Assembly: GCA_910577235.1 (NCBI GenBank)
Contig: CAJTMX010000051.1
Span: 1 to 17,577 of the forward strand
Direction: 5' to 3'
DNA from: an uncultured Acetatifactor sp.
GTDB lineage: Bacteria > Bacillota > Clostridia > Lachnospirales > Lachnospiraceae
DNA length: 17,577 bases
A program made the translations under genes and the position numbers. This document shows, piece after piece, positions 1-7,490 of this stretch (its first letter is position 1; each line of letters starts with the position of its first letter). Below the pieces are notes generated by a model, which saw only the letters and a program-made list of their open reading frames with translations, had not been told where the DNA came from and did not search any database.

Positions 1-87
1 GGCATAGGCAGTGATACCCTTGAGAAAAATGTGTCAACTAATATTGACAATATCACTCTGACTCGTCAATGTAAGTACCGTCTTCGG
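1..87. other. Leader-distal flank of the CRISPR array
   Basis: No gene or repeat is visible here. The open frames that start here only run through the CRISPR repeats. Positions 29-53 carry ATGTGTCAAC and, after a short gap, TGACAATAT. This resembles the sequence upstream of the cas promoter at 11595-11616. On the minus strand it gives a TTGACA box at 32-37, but I see no good -10 box at the right distance. It may be a regulatory site for a gene beyond the left edge, or chance. Confidence 0.4.
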
Positions 88-1379
88 CTTTCAATCCACA
101 CTCCCGCAAGGGGAGTGACGGTAAGTCAATGCCGCACTCACCATCGTACTCACTCTTTCAATCCACACTCCCGCAAGGGGAGTGACTTACCCTTATCGCA
201 CAATTTATTAAGATTCGCGCTTTCAATCCACACTCCCGCAAGGGGAGTGACTGTCGGCGATTGTTGCATATATGGCATCATCTGCTTTCAATCCACACTC
301 CCGCAAGGGGAGTGACGTAATACGACAATATGATGCATCGTATACGATACTTTCAATCCACACTCCCGCAAGGGGAGTGACGTGCATAATCTATCTTATG
401 AGTTTCATGTCTTGTTCTTTCAATCCACACTCCCGCAAGGGGAGTGACTAGATACTCCCAACATACAAATAGCTAACGCAAACCTTTCAATCCACACTCC
501 CGCAAGGGGAGTGACTAGTCACATTCTTGCGCCTAAATCAAAAGAGGAGGACTTTCAATCCACACTCCCGCAAGGGGAGTGACGTTAGCGACTAGCTAAC
601 CTCTCCCCCTTGTGGGGCTTTCAATCCACACTCCCGCAAGGGGAGTGACATGACAGTAGATGCTGACTTTAAAGACTTGATACTTTCAATCCACACTCCC
701 GCAAGGGGAGTGACCGATAAAAGAGAGAGATTAATCGACGCTGAAGTTCTTTCAATCCACACTCCCGCAAGGGGAGTGACGACCCAAAGGGAGTCGTACA
801 CACTATGGGACTGTGGCTTTCAATCCACACTCCCGCAAGGGGAGTGACGTGTTAGCGACTAGCTAACCTCTCCCCCTTGTGGGGCTTTCAATCCACACTC
901 CCGCAAGGGGAGTGACTTCATAATAATAATAATCCCGAGTAGTATTAGATCTTTCAATCCACACTCCCGCAAGGGGAGTGACATTTCACCAACTATTCGT
1001 TAAACGGCCTATTTTGCCTTTCAATCCACACTCCCGCAAGGGGAGTGACTATATAAGCAGCAGCGCAATTACAAAACCCAGGATCTTTCAATCCACACTC
1101 CCGCAAGGGGAGTGACTTAACGAACTAGTTGCACGCTGGAGAATGGCAGCTTTCAATCCACACTCCCGCAAGGGGAGTGACCCCGGTAGGGCAGAGATCG
1201 CGCTTGTGATGTACACTTTCAATCCACACTCCCGCAAGGGGAGTGACGTGAGTTTTTGGTCGGGCTCCTAGCGGTTCTGGACTTTCAATCCACACTCCCG
1301 CAAGGGGAGTGACAATAGATTTAGACGTACCCGCAAATTTAGCAACTCTTTCAATCCACACTCCCGCAAGGGGAGTGAC
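88..1379 (-). CRISPR. Type I-C CRISPR array, 20 repeats and 19 spacers
   Basis: Twenty identical 32-bp repeats start at 88, 155, 220, 285, 350, 417, 484, 552, 618, 683, 749, 817, 885, 951, 1018, 1085, 1150, 1216, 1282 and 1348. On the minus strand each begins GTCACTCCCC, forms an ACTCCC/GGGAGT stem-loop and ends TGTGGATTGAAAG, the usual type I-C pattern with the 11-nt 5' handle cut by Cas5c. Spacers are 33-36 bp. The repeat sequence, the cas genes and the leader by cas2 all show transcription leftward, so the newest spacers should lie at the right end. All repeats are intact, including the leader-distal one, so I see no terminal decay. Spacers at 584-617 and 849-884 are the same 34 bp, with 2 extra bp in the latter. 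I found no obvious perfect match of a spacer to the rest of the window, checked by eye only. Confidence 0.98.
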
Positions 1380-1426
1380 ACCAAAAACAAACAATAAAGT
1401 CCGTTTCTACACAACCAAAACTATCA

Positions 1427-1455
1427 ATATTAACCAACTTTTCACATTCCCCCAA
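1427..1455 (-). promoter_or_regulatory. Possible promoter of the CRISPR array
   Basis: On the minus strand there is TTGGGG (1450-1455), a 17-bp spacer and TAATAT (1427-1432). A start about 7 bp beyond would lie some 40 bp before the first repeat. The boxes are weak matches. TATAAT at 1551-1556, just inside the cas2 end, is an alternative -10 box but lacks a -35 box. Confidence 0.35.
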
Positions 1456-1497
1456 CAGTCTCCAATCACTTTCTACTCTTTTTTGAGACAACTAAAG

Positions 1498-1540
1498 GTG
1501 CGAACCCCCCTGGGAAAACATGTTTACTACATATTCGCAC
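1498..1540. repeat. Inverted repeat in the CRISPR leader
   Basis: GTGCGAA (1498-1504) and TTCGCAC (1534-1540) are perfect 7-bp inverted repeats around a 29-bp loop that contains a C/G-rich stretch. To my recollection type I-C leaders carry a similar GTGCGAA/TTCGCAC pair next to cas2, so this is probably a conserved leader element rather than a terminator. There is no adjacent U tract. Confidence 0.6.
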
Positions 1541-1543
1541 TGA

Positions 1544-1834
1544 TCAAAATATTATAGGAGCATCTAGATCCTGCACCTTTTTACTGCCATAATGCTCAAT
1601 GCGATTGTGATACGCATTGCCCAGACGATAAAACCGCAGGCTGTCCTCCTCCTCATCAATCAGTTTCAAAAGACTGCTTTTAAAAGACACAAACTGTGCC
1701 TCATCCATTATACATTCAAACACAGAGTTCTGTACACGCAGGCCATAGTTCTGACATTGCTTGGCAACCTTGCGCAATCTCCCCTTCCCGGCCGCAGTTT
1801 CCGTGGAAACATCATAAGTAACAACGATCAGCAT
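1544..1834 (-). CDS. cas2: CRISPR-associated endoribonuclease-like protein Cas2
   Basis: Cas2 is the structural partner of Cas1 in the spacer-integration complex. The 96-aa product is of normal Cas2 length and begins MLIVVTYDVS, the first beta strand of the ferredoxin-like fold with the conserved Asp at residue 8. It also has the RLRKVAKQCQNYGLRVQNSVFEC segment typical of the family. The frame is open for eight more codons upstream, but I chose the Met at 1834 because GGGAGGAAT lies at the right distance before it and the fold starts there. It is the last gene of the operon, 42 bp after cas1 and directly before the leader. Confidence 0.96.
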   Translation of the reverse strand: MLIVVTYDVSTETAAGKGRLRKVAKQCQNYGLRVQNSVFECIMDEAQFVSFKSSLLKLIDEEEDSLRFYRLGNAYHNRIEHYGSKKVQDLDAPIIF

Positions 1835-1876
1835 ATAATTCCTCCCTGCAAGACACAATACTCCAAATCCAAGTGC

Positions 1877-2908
1877 TTACTTCCACAGAAACGGCGGATA
1901 TCCGTCCAGATCTCCCCGTACATATCTGGCCAACAATAATGCCTGCACATAGGGCACCAGTCCCCATTCCACACCTTCCTGCAAATATGGGTGCGTAAGT
2001 TTCTCCGCTTTCTTATTCTGCCATGCGGCCAGATATTTTTTTCTGCCCGTCTCCTTGAGAAATACCGCGCCATTTTCCTTTTGCTCAAAATCATCCCCAT
2101 CCACAACTTTTTTGTTAATGCAGGACAAGACAAATCGATCCGCATAAGGCGCCCGCAGCTCCTCCAGCAGGTCCAGCGCCAAAGAGCACCGCCCCGGTCT
2201 GTCCGTATGCATAAATCCGGCATAAGGGTCCAGACCCACACTCTCAAGAGCCGACACACACATACCGGTCAGCAGGGAATAGGTAAATGACAGCAGAGCA
2301 TTCACTCTGTCTAAAGGAGGACGCCTGTTTCTGACGTCAAACAAAAAATCCTCTTTCTGCTGCAGTATCAACTGATCAAATTGGGAAAAATACCTTGATG
2401 CCGCCTCACCCTCATGCCCCCGCAATACTTCCATTGTATCTGCGGCTCTCACGGCATCCAGAGTATCCTTTAACTGCAAAGACACCCGGCTAAGCTCCCC
2501 CGTATCCAGCCTTTCCGAATAATCCCGTATCGCCCTGTTGATAACTCCACGCTCATTATATATCTTTCCGATCATAAAATTACGGGCAACCTCCAGTGAT
2601 GCCTTTTCGCTGTCAGCCATCCGGTATTGCGTTCTCCGCAGCAGGATATTGCCGTATGCTTTCCCTGTTACCTTTGCGCGAAACCGCCCTGTCGAAGACA
2701 GAAAAGTCAAAGAAATATTGTTGACGGCACATTTTTCCATCAATGCAGGACTCGCCCCGGTGTACCCACAAGTCACAATGGACTCCAGATTATGTAGCGG
2801 CAGCCGCCCCACATCCTTTTTGTTTTGGGATATGACCACATTTTCTCCATCCAGAGACAGATAATAGTCACTGGATGTAATATACAATGTATTCAGCAAT
2901 TTTCTCAT
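1877..2908 (-). CDS. cas1: Type I-C CRISPR integrase Cas1
   Basis: Cas1 is the metal-dependent integrase that joins new spacers to the leader end of the array. The 343-aa protein has the N-terminal beta domain (to about residue 80) and the alpha-helical catalytic domain. The expected metal ligands are visible: Glu166 in GHEGEAASRYF, His234 in FMHTDRPGR and Asp246 in SLALDLLEELR. The start has GAGGGAA upstream. In most type I-C operons cas4 and cas1 touch or overlap. Here 276 bp separate them, which may have uncoupled their translation. It is intact in length and motifs, so adaptation is probably functional. Confidence 0.97.
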   Translation of the reverse strand: MRKLLNTLYITSSDYYLSLDGENVVISQNKKDVGRLPLHNLESIVTCGYTGASPALMEKCAVNNISLTFLSSTGRFRAKVTGKAYGNILLRRTQYRMADSEKASLEVARNFMIGKIYNERGVINRAIRDYSERLDTGELSRVSLQLKDTLDAVRAADTMEVLRGHEGEAASRYFSQFDQLILQQKEDFLFDVRNRRPPLDRVNALLSFTYSLLTGMCVSALESVGLDPYAGFMHTDRPGRCSLALDLLEELRAPYADRFVLSCINKKVVDGDDFEQKENGAVFLKETGRKKYLAAWQNKKAEKLTHPYLQEGVEWGLVPYVQALLLARYVRGDLDGYPPFLWK

Positions 2909-2944
2909 ATGTATTCCCTCATTGTTTTGCTGATAGTGTCAGCT

Positions 2945-3106
2945 TTACATATCCAAAATCATCTCAATTTCGTTCACTTCAATGACTTCAGAGCTTATTA
3001 GGCGACCAAAATTTACATCGGGAACCCAGCCCAGTCCGGACTGAAAGCCTGGTAACTTCTGCCTTGACAAGGTTTCAGTTAATAAAATATGATTTGCCTC
3101 TACCAT
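2945..3106 (-). CDS. Small unknown ORF inserted between cas4 and cas1
   Basis: A 53-aa frame begins MVEANHILLTETLSRQ and ends VIEVNEIEMILDM. Its composition looks like a real acidic protein rather than random sequence. The same frame stays open upstream to a stop near 3150, and a GTG at 3118 would add four residues (VFLS). I see no good ribosome binding site at either start. I do not recognise a family. It could be a small accessory or anti-CRISPR-like protein, or the tail of a decayed gene that entered the operon. It sits where cas4 and cas1 are normally adjacent. Confidence 0.35.
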   Translation of the reverse strand: MVEANHILLTETLSRQKLPGFQSGLGWVPDVNFGRLISSEVIEVNEIEMILDM

Positions 3107-3136
3107 AGAAAGAAACACGATTTTTTCATGATACGT

Positions 3137-3157
3137 TTGGCACTATCATAATGCCAA
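3137..3157 (-). repeat. Small hairpin after cas4
   Basis: TTGGCA and TGCCAA form a 6-bp stem around 9 bp, starting 28 bp after the cas4 stop. There is no U tract on the minus strand, so it is not a convincing terminator. It may act in mRNA stability or mark the edge of the insert between cas4 and cas1. Confidence 0.3.
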
Positions 3158-3184
3158 GCTCACAACTCCAGAAAATCCCTCCGA

Positions 3185-3853
3185 CTATTCGCTCTCCAGA
3201 TGCTCCGAGATATACAGCGCCACATTTTTTCCCTTATCTAATTTAGGCAGACAGATCTCTTTTAGCGAACATGAGCCGCATTTCTTTGCTCTTTTCACTT
3301 TGGGAGTATATCCTCTCTCGTAGAGCTGGTGCATCTCCTCGAGCATACGCCTACACTCGTTCCGCAGTACATCCGTTATCTCCACACTTTCTCTCCTGCG
3401 GGTTTCGCCATAGAACAGATAGGCTTGGGAAATCTCGGTTACAAACATCTCCTCCAGACAGATAACCTGGGCCGTTAACTGCATTCTGTCCTCATCTGTC
3501 AACTTTGATCTGCCCCTTTTGTACTCGATAGGGTATAAAATATATTTCCCCTCCCGCCCGGGCAGGGAGATTCCCTCCTCCGCCCGGACAAATTCCACCA
3601 CATCGCATTCTCCGCTTACGCCCAGCGCTCTGGAATGTATCGGCATTCCCCGTGAGACGATCACACTTTTTCTCTTCTCTGTGGAAGAAGTATCATGCAC
3701 CCTTTCGTGGAAAAGATCGCCTTTTACTGTGAGCACATTCTCCTCCCACTGCTGTTCAATATGGATCAGCGCCCACTGCCTCCTGCAAAAACAAAAATGC
3801 TGCAGGCCCGAAAGCTGGAGAAAATCTTCTTCTCTATACTCAGATTCCGTCAT
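3185..3853 (-). CDS. cas4: CRISPR-associated exonuclease Cas4
   Basis: Cas4 is a RecB-family nuclease with an iron-sulfur cluster. With Cas1-Cas2 it trims prespacers and selects those with a correct PAM. The 222-aa protein shows the cluster cysteines at both ends: Cys21/Cys23 in HFCFCRRQWAL, and Cys192, Cys195 and Cys201 in KCGSCSLKEIC. The nuclease motifs lie between them: GDLFHERVH (His49), GECDVVEF (Asp84), PIEYKRGR (Glu110, Lys112) and QLTAQVICLEEMF. Its start overlaps the cas7 end by 14 bp, which implies translational coupling. Length is normal for type I-C Cas4. Confidence 0.95.
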   Translation of the reverse strand: MTESEYREEDFLQLSGLQHFCFCRRQWALIHIEQQWEENVLTVKGDLFHERVHDTSSTEKRKSVIVSRGMPIHSRALGVSGECDVVEFVRAEEGISLPGREGKYILYPIEYKRGRSKLTDEDRMQLTAQVICLEEMFVTEISQAYLFYGETRRRESVEITDVLRNECRRMLEEMHQLYERGYTPKVKRAKKCGSCSLKEICLPKLDKGKNVALYISEHLESE

Positions 3854-4700
3854 AAATGTCTACCTTCAGATCCGGCATCTCCACCACTGTGATCTCAAAA
3901 TCGTCCGAGCACTTGGGTACATCGATCTCAGGCTTTTTCCTCACCTGAAGGCACTTGTGCACCTTTGCGGAGGAATATTGGCCCAGGAAAGAATTGTGTC
4001 TCCACCAGACCACCTTGCACACCTCCATGCTACCCTCAGGTCTTGCGGAGGATGCATCATTCTCAAACAACGTGATCAGGATTTGCCGAATCACCTCCGC
4101 GTCCTCATCCGTAAACCCTGTCTTCTCCGCTAACTGATGATTGATACTGCCGTAGGTAACATACATGCCAAAATCAACCCTGTGTTTCATTCCCATGGTA
4201 TCCGAAGACTTCTTCTCGCTGGGTTCGCTGTTGACGCTCTTGGTGATCTGCATGGAAGAGATATCGATGGGTTCAACGCTCACGGCAGTCTGTATAGAAA
4301 CCGGGCCTCTCACTCCCACAGAGACGCCGTCCCCCTCGGAACCCTTTCCCTTAAAGGCAAACACCTGCCCAAAGGTCCTCACGTCCATCCACTTTTCACA
4401 GGCTGCAGCCGCGTACTTCTCCTTATCTTTGCCCGCCTCTTTCAGCTCCGGCGCGGCGCTGGCCCGCTCACTCAGGCTCCTGATGCCGTCCACATTTTTA
4501 TCATCCGACTGCACAAACACCGGATATCCCAGATCCATCATACGGTTGCGGATTTTTCTTTTCAGGCACACATCCGACACTTCTCCGAAACCGTCATAGG
4601 TCTCGCGGGGTCGGTTCCCGTTTAAAGGATCTCCATTAGGATTGGCGTTTTTTACGCAAAAAACTACTGCAAAATCAATTTTGTTTGTAAATGCACTCAT
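3840..4700 (-). CDS. cas7: Type I-C Cascade backbone protein Cas7 (Csd2)
   Basis: Cas7 forms the helical filament that coats the crRNA spacer in the effector complex. The 286-aa product starts MSAFTNKIDFAVVFCVKNA, followed by NPNGDPLNGNRPRETYDGFG, a hallmark of Csd2-type Cas7. It later has GMKHRVDFGMYVTYGSI, also typical. The frame is open for ten more codons (MHSKERTVEH), but the Met at 4700 is preferred because the conserved fold begins there and AAAGGA lies 11 bp upstream. It follows cas8c by 112 bp and overlaps cas4. Confidence 0.95.
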   Translation of the reverse strand: MSAFTNKIDFAVVFCVKNANPNGDPLNGNRPRETYDGFGEVSDVCLKRKIRNRMMDLGYPVFVQSDDKNVDGIRSLSERASAAPELKEAGKDKEKYAAAACEKWMDVRTFGQVFAFKGKGSEGDGVSVGVRGPVSIQTAVSVEPIDISSMQITKSVNSEPSEKKSSDTMGMKHRVDFGMYVTYGSINHQLAEKTGFTDEDAEVIRQILITLFENDASSARPEGSMEVCKVVWWRHNSFLGQYSSAKVHKCLQVRKKPEIDVPKCSDDFEITVVEMPDLKVDIYDGI

Positions 4701-4812
4701 ATGCTCTACCGTCCTTTCTTTGCTGTGCAAACCTGACGTCCTTCAGGCTCACTTATTTTTTTGGCTCGCTTGTACAAATCCACTGCAATGCTTAATAATC
4801 CGCTCGTATACT
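4701..4812 (-). other. cas8c-cas7 spacer with short frames
   Basis: This 112-bp gap is longer than usual for the operon. It contains CCTGA/TCAGG, a 5-bp stem that may lie in the cas7 leader. Two short frames read through it from the cas8c end. One is 26 aa, beginning MQTRIKVYERIIKHC. The other has no clear start and contains YTSGLLSIAVDLYKRAKK. Neither has a convincing ribosome binding site, so I do not call them genes. Confidence 0.4.
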
Positions 4813-5208
4813 TTAATTCTGGTTTGCATCCGGTTCCGTCTTCTTGGAGTAGTTGCGATATTCCATGATCTGGCTGCTATACCCCTGCAAAAATGTGGGC
4901 TCCAGCTTATCTTTTTTTATGAAATCCAATGTATTCAACCTGTCAGTTAGTTCATTAATCCTATCTATGTAAAACTTCTTTCCCGCACTCCCAAGTTTCA
5001 TCACATACGGCTGCAACAGTTTCCGGATCGTCGTCCAGGTCTCCACCGGGTATCTCTGAAAACGTACAAAATATTTCTCTGCCGCCGTATTCCGCATCGC
5101 CTCCTTGTTCCCGCTCATGGACAACGCGCTCCTCTCCAGCATCTCCGCTGTGGCCAAAAGCTGACCGAAAATATAACTTCTATCTTTGCTCTCAGTGTCC
5201 AATCCCAT
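4813..5208 (-). CDS. cas11c: Cas11c small subunit from internal start in cas8c
   Basis: In type I-C systems the Cascade small subunit is known to be translated from an internal in-frame start in cas8c. Here Met473 of Cas8c, beginning MGLDTESKDRSYIFGQL, is preceded by AAAGGAGGAA (5215-5224), an almost perfect ribosome binding site that ends 6 bp before the ATG. The product would be 131 aa and mostly helical, which is the size expected for Cas11c. It would bind along the Cas7 filament and steady the non-target strand. Expression is inferred from the site, not shown. Confidence 0.8.
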   Translation of the reverse strand: MGLDTESKDRSYIFGQLLATAEMLERSALSMSGNKEAMRNTAAEKYFVRFQRYPVETWTTIRKLLQPYVMKLGSAGKKFYIDRINELTDRLNTLDFIKKDKLEPTFLQGYSSQIMEYRNYSKKTEPDANQN

Positions 5209-6624
5209 GACATATTCCTCCTTTCCGTCTTCTTCATCAATTTGCCATTTTCTCAACAAGGCACAGGCCATCGACACAGCCCTGTGCCAATCCCAATAAT
5301 CCTTATAATGCGTTGGATTCATAGCCAGGTGCAGAGCGGACAGCACTATGTCATAGGGAAGTCTCCTGCCTTCCACAATGCAGGGCAGCAGCCGCTCCCG
5401 CACACTCTTGTTCACCTTTTCATTCTTATCTCCCACCAACAGCTTTACAATATCCACTAGAGAGGGAGACCAGGGCACCAGAGCCTGATCCTTGCTCCTT
5501 CTGCTTAGCCAACATGCCCCCGTTTTCCACTTTGTGATATTCAGCAAAAACTGCTTGGCATCATATTTCTGGTAAAACGGAACGGACAATCGCCCCGTGG
5601 TGGCAGCCTCCACCGCCATGATCATGACCTTATCGCTGTCCTTGGGAGGGTCGCCCGGTCCCCAGATCGCTTTCCTAACCCAATCCGAATAAGCCTCATC
5701 GGTAAATGCCTGTTGTTCATCCTCCCACAATAATTCCGCAAAGGGACTGGATATCTCCGGATTTTCTATGGACCATACCACAACGACCTGCTCCCCCACC
5801 CTAAGGCATGCCTGTCTGGCAATCAACCACCGCAGGGCGCTATGGGCTTTTTGGGATATCTCATAACTCACAGAGGCCACCTGGCTGCTTTCTTTGAAAC
5901 GCCCCTTGAAAGTCAGTACGCCGTATGCGTTATTGGAGGAGATCAGCTTGGCTTTATCCGCGGTATTTCGGATTTTGGCCGGATGCTTTTCGGAGCAGGG
6001 TACAATCTCGCCCGAGACATAACAAAGCTCCCTGTTTTCCTGACCGGACAGATAAAACTGTATGTAACTGTCGAACACCTGGGTATCGTGATACAACCGG
6101 CTCTCTGGCCTTCCCGGTATCTCCACCGCAAAACGCACGAACCAATCCTCCAGCAATATTCCCTGCTGCTTTTCAGCAAGGATCTCACCGTTTTCAAAGG
6201 TAAAGAAACCTGCTGCCAACAGATCATGCATCAGCGTTCCCCCGCTCAGATATTGGTAGACGATTCTGATCTGGGGCAGGCTTTGATCGCACTGCGCCCA
6301 CTTTTCAAGCTGGGCAATATAGCACTCAAATTTCTCCTTCTTGTATCCCGTCACAAAGTCTCCGTAGTCTCCGGCAATGTATTCCAGCTTGTCGGACAGG
6401 GGATGGGGAAAGACTGCTTTCCCACTCCGGCTGCTGGAGTCTTCCGTGACAGGGATCACCGTCACCGCATCCTCCTTATCCACCCGGTATGCCCTGACAA
6501 AATGCCCGGACTCGTCCAGCACCACCTCCAACTGGGCATTCTGGGTCAGATGGGCAATGGGTAAAAGCCCCTCCGCGCCTTTACATGCCTCATAAGTCAG
6601 ATACAGATCATTCAGCCAGCTCAT
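4813..6624 (-). CDS. cas8c: Type I-C Cascade large subunit Cas8c (Csd1)
   Basis: Cas8c recognises the PAM and opens target DNA in the type I-C effector. The 603-aa product begins MSWLNDLYLTYEACKG and has features of Csd1: FENGEILAEK, a YGVLTFKGRF segment, SYEISQKAHSALRWLI, and a C-terminus with FLQGYSSQIMEYRNYSKK. The frame extends seven codons further upstream, but GGAGG lies 8 bp before the Met at 6624. The start overlaps the cas5c end by 17 bp. Length fits the family. The 3' part also encodes Cas11c from an internal start (separate entry). Confidence 0.95.
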   Translation of the reverse strand: MSWLNDLYLTYEACKGAEGLLPIAHLTQNAQLEVVLDESGHFVRAYRVDKEDAVTVIPVTEDSSSRSGKAVFPHPLSDKLEYIAGDYGDFVTGYKKEKFECYIAQLEKWAQCDQSLPQIRIVYQYLSGGTLMHDLLAAGFFTFENGEILAEKQQGILLEDWFVRFAVEIPGRPESRLYHDTQVFDSYIQFYLSGQENRELCYVSGEIVPCSEKHPAKIRNTADKAKLISSNNAYGVLTFKGRFKESSQVASVSYEISQKAHSALRWLIARQACLRVGEQVVVVWSIENPEISSPFAELLWEDEQQAFTDEAYSDWVRKAIWGPGDPPKDSDKVMIMAVEAATTGRLSVPFYQKYDAKQFLLNITKWKTGACWLSRRSKDQALVPWSPSLVDIVKLLVGDKNEKVNKSVRERLLPCIVEGRRLPYDIVLSALHLAMNPTHYKDYWDWHRAVSMACALLRKWQIDEEDGKEEYVMGLDTESKDRSYIFGQLLATAEMLERSALSMSGNKEAMRNTAAEKYFVRFQRYPVETWTTIRKLLQPYVMKLGSAGKKFYIDRINELTDRLNTLDFIKKDKLEPTFLQGYSSQIMEYRNYSKKTEPDANQN

Positions 6625-7339
6625 CCAACCCACCTCCTCCCGCAAAGGTTACGTTTTTGCCTGGACAGAAGGCCTTTGGTTTTTGATCCGCCAGTATGCG
6701 GCGCACAGAGCATTCCTCCGGGGTAGGAAATGTTATGATCCCTTTTTTCATAACCGGATAAAAAAAGCGCGCCGTCAGCTTGCCCTTTTCCTCCGCTCTC
6801 TCCGCCTCATCGGGATAAGTAAATCCATGGAACATCAACCCCAGAGGTACCTCATCCCGGTCGTCATACGCTCCTGCCCCGCTTTCAAAATCGCAAGGTT
6901 TCACATACCCCTGGCATTCTCTGGTCCCCAGAAAAATATCCCTCCGGCCCCCCTTTTCCAGCGCGCGTTTCGCGATAAAAAAGTGCTTGTTTTCGTTTCT
7001 GTCCCCGTCTAAGTCGGGCCGGTTATCATTCCACACAAAATGCGCCTGCACCTGATATTCCACATCCGTAAGATATGTGTAGATGGACAGGGTATTGCCC
7101 CCGCCGTAGTCAATGGGTCTGACCGCTTGGGACTCGGAACGGATGAGTTTCATAACACGCACCCTGTCTATGATCCAGACCAGCGTAGGTTTCCAGTAAA
7201 TGCTCTCCAGCACGCCTTTCAGCGCCTGATATGTCGGCACCTGATAGGTAAATTTCTCTCCGCCCACTTTGCTGACAGGGTCCGTAAAAAGCGCCCGCCG
7301 ACCTGTCAGCGCAAATGTAATACTGTTCTCTTTTTCCAT
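6608..7339 (-). CDS. cas5c: Cas5c crRNA-processing endoribonuclease (Cas5d)
   Basis: In type I-C, Cas5 replaces Cas6: it cuts the pre-crRNA at the base of the repeat stem and stays on the 5' handle in Cascade. The 243-aa product has the residues known from Bacillus halodurans Cas5d in the right places: Tyr48 in LESIYWKPT, and Lys118-His119 in RNENKHFFIAKR. Other family segments are PTYQALKGVLESIYW, RDIFLGTRECQGYVKPC and PLGLMFHGF. AAAGGAGG lies just before the ATG. No cas6 is found in the window, in line with this role. Confidence 0.96.
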   Translation of the reverse strand: MEKENSITFALTGRRALFTDPVSKVGGEKFTYQVPTYQALKGVLESIYWKPTLVWIIDRVRVMKLIRSESQAVRPIDYGGGNTLSIYTYLTDVEYQVQAHFVWNDNRPDLDGDRNENKHFFIAKRALEKGGRRDIFLGTRECQGYVKPCDFESGAGAYDDRDEVPLGLMFHGFTYPDEAERAEEKGKLTARFFYPVMKKGIITFPTPEECSVRRILADQKPKAFCPGKNVTFAGGGGLDELAE

Positions 7340-7402
7340 GCTCCTCCTTTCTGTTTTGAGCCTTATATTCTGAGCTTTCCATTCTTCAATTCCCGTTCCG
7401 AA

Positions 7403-7447
7403 TTTTCTATAGTGGAGCTTTCTATAGTGAAGTTTCCTATAATCAAT
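7403..7447. repeat. Three 15-bp imperfect tandem repeats between cas3 and cas5c
   Basis: Three units with a TTTCTATAGTGAAG-like core follow each other at 7403-7417, 7418-7432 and 7433-7447. The last is the most diverged. They lie in the 151-bp gap between the cas3 stop and the cas5c start, where I see no gene. They could be a binding site for a regulator, an RNA processing site, or slippage-derived sequence. There is no clear promoter with them. Confidence 0.6.
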
Positions 7448-7490
7448 TTTTTATATCAAGCCCCACCTCTGCTCAGACCTATACTGTCGC

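Larger units (their letters stand above)
1380..1543 (-). promoter_or_regulatory. CRISPR leader
   Basis: This non-coding AT-rich stretch lies between the cas2 stop and the first (newest) repeat, where type I-C leaders normally sit. It should hold the array promoter and the signals for spacer integration. It contains an inverted repeat at 1498-1540 and a possible promoter at 1427-1455, both listed separately. No gene is visible in it. Confidence 0.8.

Noticed and set aside
31..1394. Several open frames of 65-94 aa on both strands across the array
   Set aside because: They consist of repeated SIHTPARGVT or VTPLAGVWIE units, which are translations of the CRISPR repeat.
1828..2259. 143-aa minus-strand frame inside cas1
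   Set aside because: It lies in another frame of the well-supported cas1 gene and has no family features.
4137..4625. Long plus-strand frames opposite cas7 and opposite cas8c (5842-6564)
   Set aside because: They are antisense shadows of conserved cas genes, with no ribosome binding site or recognisable domain.
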